In this document: one piece after another, positions 1 through 4,090 of the stretch
Position numbering within the stretch: the stretch's first letter is position 1
Layout of the letters: each line of letters starts with the position of its first letter
The notes under the pieces: generated by a model
Told to the model about the DNA's origin: nothing
Databases searched by the model: none
Seen by the model: only the letters and a program-made list of their open reading frames with translations
Program-made: the position numbers and the translations under genes
Assembly: GCA_947628385.1 (NCBI GenBank)
Contig: CANQZS010000129.1
Coordinates: 1 to 5,359 of the forward strand
DNA: 5,359 bases
Direction of reading: 5' to 3'
Source of the DNA: an uncultured Clostridia bacterium
GTDB lineage: Bacteria > Bacillota > Clostridia > Oscillospirales > Ruminococcaceae

Positions 1-319
1 CAAGCACGCGTATATATGGAGTACCCAGCTTATTAGCGAGCTTGGCGTATGAGATTATCTCATCAAAGGCTTCACCCTTCTTGTCTTCATATCTCAGGCA
101 CGCGCCGGAGGTAAGACATGGGATCTCCAGATCCAGTGAGCGGAGCTTTTCGATAGTAGCGGAGATATTCTGCTCCTTAAAGGGCTGGGCATTCACTGAG
201 AAAATATCGTTCCCGAGACCTCTTATTTCAATTCCGTTAAAGCCGAAGTCCTTAGCCATTGAATAGATCTCCTGCCAAGAAAAATTCGGACAGGCGATAG
301 TAGAAAAGCCGATTTTCAT
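1..319 (-). CDS. Sugar phosphate isomerase/epimerase-like TIM-barrel protein, N-terminal part (3' end outside window)
   Basis: The 106 visible residues begin MKIGFSTIACPNFSWQEI and match the start of the xylose-isomerase-like TIM-barrel family (AP endonuclease 2 fold), whose members isomerise or epimerise sugars or sugar phosphates in the cytoplasm, often with a divalent metal. Visible barrel elements are strand 1 (residues 2-9), a helix, strand 2 with the typical G-x-N-G-I-E-I-R pattern (26-33, Glu31 in the usual acidic position), strand 3 around 63-71 (LEIPCLTSG), and the helix plus strand 4 YAKLANKLGTPYIRVL (91-106). The start at 319 is set by an AAAGGA ribosome binding site at 328-333, 8 bases upstream. 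The gene has its own promoter (377-405) and follows a terminator-like hairpin, so it is not part of the prfB unit. Metal-binding C-terminal residues are outside the window, so the substrate cannot be named. Family assignment is fairly secure; exact activity is unknown. Confidence 0.85.
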   Translation of the reverse strand, partial: MKIGFSTIACPNFSWQEIYSMAKDFGFNGIEIRGLGNDIFSVNAQPFKEQNISATIEKLRSLDLEIPCLTSGACLRYEDKKGEAFDEIISYAKLANKLGTPYIRVL

Positions 320-376
320 TAGACCATTCCTTTACATAAAATAATTGAAAAAGTTTTCCAAAAAACAATTATAATT

Positions 377-405
377 ATTATACTATATTTTTGTACAATA
401 ATCAA
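377..405 (-). promoter_or_regulatory. Strong sigma-A type promoter for the epimerase-like gene
   Basis: On the minus strand there is a -35 element TTGATT (400-405), a 17-base spacer (383-399) and a perfect -10 element TATAAT (377-382). Transcription should start near 370, giving a leader of about 50 bases before the ATG at 319. The surrounding bases are very AT-rich, as is usual for Firmicutes promoters. The spacer holds an 8-base perfect palindrome (see the separate entry), so the promoter may be regulated. The orientation and position fit only the epimerase-like gene. Confidence 0.75.
387..402. promoter_or_regulatory. Candidate operator: palindrome inside the promoter spacer
   Basis: The 16 bases ATTTTTGTACAATAAT form an inverted repeat, ATT-n-TTGTACAA-n-AAT, with 14 of 16 positions symmetric. 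It lies between -10 and -35 and overlaps the first three bases of the -35 element, a place where a bound repressor would block RNA polymerase. The symmetry is seen directly; the operator role is inference. AT-rich DNA produces such palindromes by chance, and no regulator gene is visible in the window. Confidence 0.35.
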
Positions 406-469
406 GATATTTTTTATATTTTTGTTGCTTTTGCATACAGCTTTGCCGATAGTGACCGTAAATGGGCAT

Positions 470-507
470 AAAACAAATTTTGAGCGAGGGGAAAGCCCGC
501 CTCGCTC
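470..507 (-). terminator. Probable intrinsic terminator after prfB
   Basis: Read on the minus strand, GAGCGAGG (500-507) pairs with CCTCGCTC (482-489), an 8-base GC-rich stem with a 10-base loop; alternatively 7 pairs plus an inner GGG/CCC. It begins 13 bases after the prfB stop. The following transcript is AAAATTTGTTTT (481-470), an interrupted U tract, so termination may be incomplete or helped by other factors. On the plus strand no T run follows the stem, so it acts in the prfB direction only. Confidence 0.6.
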
Positions 508-520
508 GGATATGGATATT

Positions 521-1645
521 TTATTTCTGAAGCGTTCCGTGGGAAAGCGCCGTAAGATATGCGTTTATAAAGCCGTCAAGGTCGCCGTCCATTACCGCAC
601 CGATATTTCCGTTTTCAAAGCCTGTGCGGTGATCCTTTGCAAGGGTATAGGGCATGAATACGTAGGAACGTATCTGCGCGCCCCATGCGATCTCTTTCTG
701 AACGCCCTTGATGTCCTCGATCTTTTCGAGATGCTCGCGCTCCTTGATCTCCACCAGCTTGGACATGAGCATTTTCATTGCGTAATCCTTGTTCTGGTAC
801 TGGCTCCTTTGTGTCTGGCAGGAAACCACTATTCCCGTGGGCAGATGAGTCAGGCGCACCGCCGAGGAGGTCTTGTTTACCTTTTGTCCTCCTGCGCCGC
901 TGGCACGGTAGAAATCTATTTCCAGATCCTCGGGACGAATTTCGATGTTCGTATCCGCTTCGCTCATTTCCGGCATGACTTCAAGAGAAGCAAAGGAAGT
1001 GTGTCTGCGTCCCGACGCGTCAAAGGGAGAAACTCTTACCAGACGGTGAACGCCCATTTCCGATTTGAGAAAACCGTAAGCGTTTATTCCCTCCACAAGC
1101 AGAGACGCGGATTTCAGCCCCGCTTCATCGCCGTCGAGATAGTCAAGAGTAGTGACCTTGTAGCCGTGGCTCTCAGCCCACATATTGTACATTCTGAAAA
1201 GCATCTGCGCCCAGTCCTGCGCTTCCGTACCGCCTGCGCCCGCATGGAACGTAAGGATAGCGTTCTTGCTGTCGTATTCGCCTGTGAGCAGCGTGGTCAG
1301 CTTCATTGCTTCAAGCTCTTTTTTGAATTTGTCCGCATCATGCTTGATCTCCATGGCGGTCTCCTCGTCGTCCTCTTCCTCCATGGCAAGCTCTATCATT
1401 GTAATGGCGTCCTCAAGCTTTTCATTGAGCTTATCGTAGCTTTCGATAGTGGCTTCATGGTGCTTTATGGTCTGCATGACTTTCTGGGAATTTTCAATAT
1501 CGTTCCAGAAGCCGTCCTTTCCGGATTCCTCACGGAGCGAGGCGATCTCTTCCTTTGCCTTGTCGATATTTAGTATTTCGTAAAGCTGTTTCATATCCTT
1601 GCGGTAGCCCTCCAGCTCTACTTTAAGTTCGTCCAATAACAGCAT
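521..1645 (-). CDS. prfB: Peptide chain release factor 2 (RF2), without programmed frameshift
   Basis: RF2 recognises UGA and UAA stop codons in the ribosomal A site and triggers release of the finished protein. The 374-residue product is full length for the family (E. coli 365). In order: N-terminal helical domain with an acidic stretch (88-95), the conserved GAGGTEAQDWA block (136-146), the SPF anticodon-like tripeptide of RF2 (206-208, within RVSPFDASGRRHTSF) that separates it from RF1, and the GGQ catalytic loop (252-254, in RASGAGGQKVNKT). Residue 248 is Ala, as in most bacteria, at the place of the unusual Thr246 of E. coli K-12. The start at 1645 follows AAAGGAG (1653-1659) by 7 bases. 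The reading frame is continuous: where E. coli prfB has Leu25 and then an in-frame UGA, this gene has CTA AAT (Leu25-Asn26, 1568-1573). It ends in TAA. It lies 38 bases after the 70-residue membrane protein gene and is probably cotranscribed with it. Confidence 0.97.
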   Translation of the reverse strand: MLLLDELKVELEGYRKDMKQLYEILNIDKAKEEIASLREESGKDGFWNDIENSQKVMQTIKHHEATIESYDKLNEKLEDAITMIELAMEEEDDEETAMEIKHDADKFKKELEAMKLTTLLTGEYDSKNAILTFHAGAGGTEAQDWAQMLFRMYNMWAESHGYKVTTLDYLDGDEAGLKSASLLVEGINAYGFLKSEMGVHRLVRVSPFDASGRRHTSFASLEVMPEMSEADTNIEIRPEDLEIDFYRASGAGGQKVNKTSSAVRLTHLPTGIVVSCQTQRSQYQNKDYAMKMLMSKLVEIKEREHLEKIEDIKGVQKEIAWGAQIRSYVFMPYTLAKDHRTGFENGNIGAVMDGDLDGFINAYLTALSHGTLQK

Positions 1646-1683
1646 TTGAATGCTCCTTTCAAATTATAAAAAATAACGATAGA

Positions 1684-1896
1684 TCAAGATCTGCGAAACA
1701 TGATAATTGTCATCAGCACACCTATAACGATTGAGGGAATTAAAGTTATGTACCCCAATATTCTGAAAACGATCCCTGTTTTTTTATACTTTGTCTTATT
1801 ATATAGGATCGTTCCAACAATAATAGGAGCTATTCCAACGATCAAAACTATTGCAGCTGCGCTCAGCAATACAAACAATAACCCGATAAAAGCCAT
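1684..1896 (-). CDS. Small hypothetical membrane protein, 70 residues, two predicted helices
   Basis: I do not recognise a family. The product is strongly hydrophobic, with segment 1 at about residues 3-30 (FIGLLFVLLSAAAIVLIVGI onward) and segment 2 at about 42-66 (GIVFRILGYITLIPSIVIGV onward). They are joined by a basic loop KTKYKK (34-39), and the protein ends in FRRS. The basic loop suggests a cytoplasmic hairpin turn, though the C-terminal arginines leave the topology open. It is judged real because a good TAAAGGA ribosome binding site (1904-1910) sits 7 bases before the ATG and because it fills the space between speB and prfB on the same strand. It ends in TGA, 38 bases before prfB. No signal peptidase site or catalytic motif is evident. 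A link to translation or polyamines is possible only by position. Confidence 0.75.
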   Translation of the reverse strand: MAFIGLLFVLLSAAAIVLIVGIAPIIVGTILYNKTKYKKTGIVFRILGYITLIPSIVIGVLMTIIMFRRS

Positions 1897-1927
1897 ATTT
1901 TTATCCTTTAAAAGATCGAGATTGAAA

Positions 1928-1955
1928 ATAATTACGCATTTATCTCAGCTCTCAA
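1928..1955 (-). promoter_or_regulatory. Weak candidate promoter before the 70-residue gene and prfB
   Basis: A TTGAGA hexamer (1950-1955, five of six matches to the -35 consensus), a 16-base spacer and AATTAT (1928-1933, four of six matches to -10) would start transcription near 1921, just ahead of the ribosome binding site at 1904-1910. The -35 hexamer lies inside the heptad repeat array, so it may be a by-product of the repeat. If active, it would let the 70-residue gene and prfB be expressed independently of the polyamine genes. Confidence 0.3.
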
Positions 1956-1978
1956 CTCTCCGCACTTAACTCTCAACA
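1944..1978. repeat. Degenerate heptanucleotide tandem repeat, five units
   Basis: The spacer after speB reads, on the plus strand, CTCAGCT, CTCAACT, CTCCGCA, CTTAACT, CTCAACA: five consecutive 7-base units with approximate consensus CTCAACT (AGTTGAG on the minus strand). A weaker sixth unit, TTAAACT (1979-1985), runs into the TAG stop of speB. The 8-base word CTCTCAAC occurs twice, 21 bases apart (1949 and 1970), which is three periods. The array resembles the short tandemly repeated sequences known from intergenic DNA of some bacteria. It has no hairpin and no T tract, so it is not an intrinsic terminator. Confidence 0.6.
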
Positions 1979-1983
1979 TTAAA

Positions 1984-2829
1984 CTACTCTAACATCAATA
2001 AGACTTCCCGCAGAAGCTTACAGGCAAGCGCTGTGGAGATCCCGCTCGGGTCGTAATGGGGAGAAAGCTCGTTAAGATCGGCAGCAACAATGTCCAGCTC
2101 TTTAAGTTTAAGAACGGCATTGAGCAGCTCCTTAAAAGAAACCCCTCCTGCCTCCGGCGTGCCTGTTCCCGGGAATTCCGACGGATCAAGTACGTCCATA
2201 TCTATAGTCAGGTAAACCTTTTTGCCTTTAAGCGTATCAAGGATATTTTCTATCCCGTTCACATCAAAACGGTGCATTTTCGTATGCTTTTCAGCAAAAC
2301 GGAATTCCTCACGTTCGCCGCTGCGTATGCCGAACTGAAAAATATGCCCGTCTCCCACAAGCTCGTGACATCTTCTCATAACGCAGGCGTGGGAATTTTT
2401 TACGCCTAAATAATCGTCCCGAAGATCGGCATGGGCGTCAAACTGGATAATATAAAGCCCGTCATATTTTTTTACTGTGGAACGTACCGCTCCCAGAGTT
2501 ACGGAATGTTCCCCTCCAAGCATAACGGGACGTTTTCCGTCCGCGAGAATTTCATCGGCAATATTTTCTATCTGGGAAAGCGCCGTTTCCACCGAACCGA
2601 TACAAAGCTCCGGATCGCCCGCGTCGAAAATGTCGTAGTCCAGCAGATCCTTATCCTGATACGGGGAATATGTTTCTATCCCAAAGCTTTCGGAGCGTAT
2701 CGCCGAACAGCCGAAGCGCGTTCCCGGACGGTAAGAGGTCGTGCTGTCAAATGGCGCGCCGAAAATAACCGTCTTTGCCTTTTCATATTCGCAGTCGCAG
2801 CCTATAAAGGCTTTTCTCTCTGTCTGCAT
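1984..2829 (-). CDS. speB: Agmatinase (agmatine ureohydrolase) family protein
   Basis: This enzyme hydrolyses agmatine to putrescine and urea with a binuclear manganese centre, in the cytoplasm. The 281-residue product has the usual length and all metal-ligand motifs of the arginase/agmatinase/formiminoglutamase fold: GGEHSV (105-110, His108), FDAHAD (130-135, Asp131, His133, Asp135), and IDMDVLDPS (209-217, Asp210 and Asp212), followed by PGTGTPEAGG (220-229). His147 in NSHACVMRR lies at the substrate-side histidine of agmatinases. The N-terminal GAPFDSTTSYRPG (24-36) is typical too. The start at 2829 follows AAAGGAT (2836-2841). The gene begins only 17 bases after the speE stop and ends in TAG. 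The speA and speE neighbours favour agmatinase over other ureohydrolases, but N1-aminopropylagmatine ureohydrolase, which also yields a polyamine, cannot be excluded by sequence. Confidence 0.93.
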   Translation of the reverse strand: MQTERKAFIGCDCEYEKAKTVIFGAPFDSTTSYRPGTRFGCSAIRSESFGIETYSPYQDKDLLDYDIFDAGDPELCIGSVETALSQIENIADEILADGKRPVMLGGEHSVTLGAVRSTVKKYDGLYIIQFDAHADLRDDYLGVKNSHACVMRRCHELVGDGHIFQFGIRSGEREEFRFAEKHTKMHRFDVNGIENILDTLKGKKVYLTIDMDVLDPSEFPGTGTPEAGGVSFKELLNAVLKLKELDIVAADLNELSPHYDPSGISTALACKLLREVLLMLE

Positions 2830-2846
2830 AAGCTATCCTTTCAAGA

Positions 2847-3692
2847 TCATGAATTTTTAAGCAATTCCTTAACATAATTGGGAATTGCAAAACAGCCCTT
2901 GTGAAGCTCGGTATTGTAGTATTTCGTCTTTATCCCGAGAGCGTTCCATTTTTCCGCGTCGGCGTTCAGGGGATCAATATTTTTTGAAGCAAAGCCGAAA
3001 AGCCAGTGTCCCGACGGATATGTGGGAATGTGTACCTGATATACCCGACAGATATTGAAAAATTCCTTTATCCGTCTGTGGGCTCTTTGCATAGCTTTTG
3101 CGTCCTCGGCATAATAGGGGCTTTCGTGCTGATTCACGAGTATGCCGTTTTCCGTCAGCGCACTGAAACAGTTTCCGTAAAATTCGCTTGTGAAAAGTCC
3201 CTCGCCCGGTCCGAAAGGATCGGTGCTGTCAACTATTATCAGATCGTAAAGATCTTCCTTTCTGCGGACGAATCTTAACCCGTCATCATAAAAAATATGC
3301 ACTCTGGGATCGTCTAATTTGCAAGCCGTTACGGGGAGAAATTCCTTGCTCACCTCAACTACCCGCTCGTCGATCTCCACCATATCTATATTTTCTATGG
3401 AATCATATCTTGTCAGCTCGCGGACGGTGCCGCCGTCTCCCGCGCCGATAACGAGAATATTCTTTATATCCGGATTTGAAGCCATAGCAACGTGAGTTAT
3501 CATTTCGTGATAGATGAATTCGTCCTTTTCGGTAAGCATCATAAGTCCGTCAAGAGTGAGGAACCTGCCGAACTCCGGACTTTCAAAAACGTCTATCCTC
3601 TGATATTCGCTCTGCTCGGAATGAAGCTGCTTATTTATCCGTATGGACAATTTAACATCTTTTGTATGTGGTTCGCTGAACCATAGTTCCAT
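2847..3692 (-). CDS. speE: Spermidine synthase (polyamine aminopropyltransferase)
   Basis: SpeE transfers the aminopropyl group of decarboxylated S-adenosylmethionine to putrescine, giving spermidine and methylthioadenosine. The 281 residues have a short N-terminal beta domain and a Rossmann methyltransferase-like core. Visible features: Gln31 (SEYQRIDV), Tyr61-His62 (YHEM), the nucleotide-binding loop GAGDGGTVREL (83-93, Asp86), Glu106 at the end of strand 2 (MVEIDE), and the catalytic VDSTDP (154-159, Asp155 and Asp158). From memory of the Thermotoga maritima enzyme, these line up with its substrate and catalytic residues at a constant offset of 15. Trp230 follows PSGH near the substrate pocket. 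The start at 3692 has AAAGGA (3702-3707) 9 bases upstream. It ends in TGA, 17 bases before speB, so coupled translation is likely. The acceptor could be putrescine or agmatine; the residues do not settle it. Confidence 0.95.
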   Translation of the reverse strand: MELWFSEPHTKDVKLSIRINKQLHSEQSEYQRIDVFESPEFGRFLTLDGLMMLTEKDEFIYHEMITHVAMASNPDIKNILVIGAGDGGTVRELTRYDSIENIDMVEIDERVVEVSKEFLPVTACKLDDPRVHIFYDDGLRFVRRKEDLYDLIIVDSTDPFGPGEGLFTSEFYGNCFSALTENGILVNQHESPYYAEDAKAMQRAHRRIKEFFNICRVYQVHIPTYPSGHWLFGFASKNIDPLNADAEKWNALGIKTKYYNTELHKGCFAIPNYVKELLKNS

Positions 3693-3813
3693 AACTTATT
3701 ATCCTTTCTTGTGCTTGTTCAGGTAAGAGGGCTTGACGAATAATTTCACTGACCGCGGGAATTTTTCCGCTCATATTGCGGCGTTTTATGCGGGAAGCGT
3801 TTTTACGTCCCAT
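3652..3813 (-). CDS. Doubtful 53-codon basic ORF in the speE leader
   Basis: An open frame starts with ATG at 3813 and stops with TAA at 3652-3654, overlapping the first 41 bases of speE in another frame. The product starts MGRKNASRIKRRNMSGKIPA and continues with an amphipathic-looking stretch (AVSEIIRQALLPEQAQER). It has about a dozen Arg and Lys residues. The ATG is 5 bases after the TAA of the upstream 85-residue gene, so reinitiation is conceivable, but there is no convincing ribosome binding site. No family is recognised. It may be a real leader or small protein, a remnant of a lost gene, or chance. It is listed because it fills almost all of the otherwise unexplained 126-base gap. Confidence 0.2.
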   Translation of the reverse strand: MGRKNASRIKRRNMSGKIPAVSEIIRQALLPEQAQERIISYGTMVQRTTYKRC

Positions 3814-3818
3814 AATAT

Positions 3819-4076
3819 TTACTTTGTATCCGACCTGCTCTTGCTGTCGAGAGAGGAAAGCTCTGACAGGTTCACCTTATAGTAGGCTTTAAGGCATAGG
3901 AACGATGCGATCCCCCACATGATCCCCGCGCCGAAGCCCGTTATACGTACAATGAACGGTTCGCCGTGAATAAATTCATGCACCGAGACAACTATCATCA
4001 GCAGGGAAACTGCCGCTAATCCGAGTCCGAGATATAAATACAGTGTTTTGCGTTTGTATTTTGCATAGCGTTCCAT
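3819..4076 (-). CDS. Hypothetical two-helix membrane protein inside the polyamine cluster
   Basis: I do not recognise a family. The 85-residue product has a basic N terminus (MERYAKYKRK), hydrophobic segment 1 at about 11-32, a short loop with HEFIHGEP (33-40), hydrophobic segment 2 at about 42-63 (rich in Gly, with a Trp), and a polar Ser/Lys-rich tail (66-85). The charge pattern suggests both termini face the cytoplasm. The start at 4076 has AAAGGAG (4082-4088) 5 bases upstream. Its coding region begins 11 bases after the speA stop and ends in TAA 126 bases before speE. Such tight coupling to speA suggests linked expression. A role in polyamine movement or enzyme tethering would be a guess; two helices are too few for a usual transporter on its own. 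Confidence 0.8.
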   Translation of the reverse strand: MERYAKYKRKTLYLYLGLGLAAVSLLMIVVSVHEFIHGEPFIVRITGFGAGIMWGIASFLCLKAYYKVNLSELSSLDSKSRSDTK

Positions 4077-4081
4077 AAAAG

Positions 4082-4090
4082 CTCCTTTCA
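4082..4090 (-). promoter_or_regulatory. Ribosome binding site overlapping the speA stop codon
   Basis: On the minus strand the speA stop TGA (4088-4090) runs directly into AAGGAG, giving TGAAAGGAG, five bases before the ATG of the 85-residue gene at 4076. Ribosomes ending speA are thus placed on the next gene's binding site. This supports translational coupling and fixes the start of the 85-residue protein. Confidence 0.8.

Noticed and set aside
422..1573. A 383-codon plus-strand open frame opposite prfB
   Set aside because: Its codons are in exact register with prfB codons, so it stays open simply because prfB avoids the codons TTA, CTA and TCA. It ends exactly where prfB uses CTA (1571-1573). 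Its sequence has no family likeness, and prfB is unmistakable.
1663..1668. TATAAT on the minus strand just before prfB
   Set aside because: It would start transcription inside the prfB ribosome binding site, and no -35 element lies at the right distance (GATCTT there is a poor match).
2056..2877. Plus-strand open frames of 117 and 148 codons opposite speB
   Set aside because: They overlap a clear agmatinase gene with all metal-binding motifs, have no good ribosome binding sites and show no recognisable domains.
3734..3739. TTGACG on the plus strand resembling a -35 element
   Set aside because: It points away from all genes, and no -10 element follows at 16-18 bases on that strand.
3755..3770. 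Small inverted repeat GCGGGAATTTTTCCGC between the 85-residue gene and speE
   Set aside because: The stem is short with a bulged base, and no T run follows on the minus strand, so it is not supported as a terminator.
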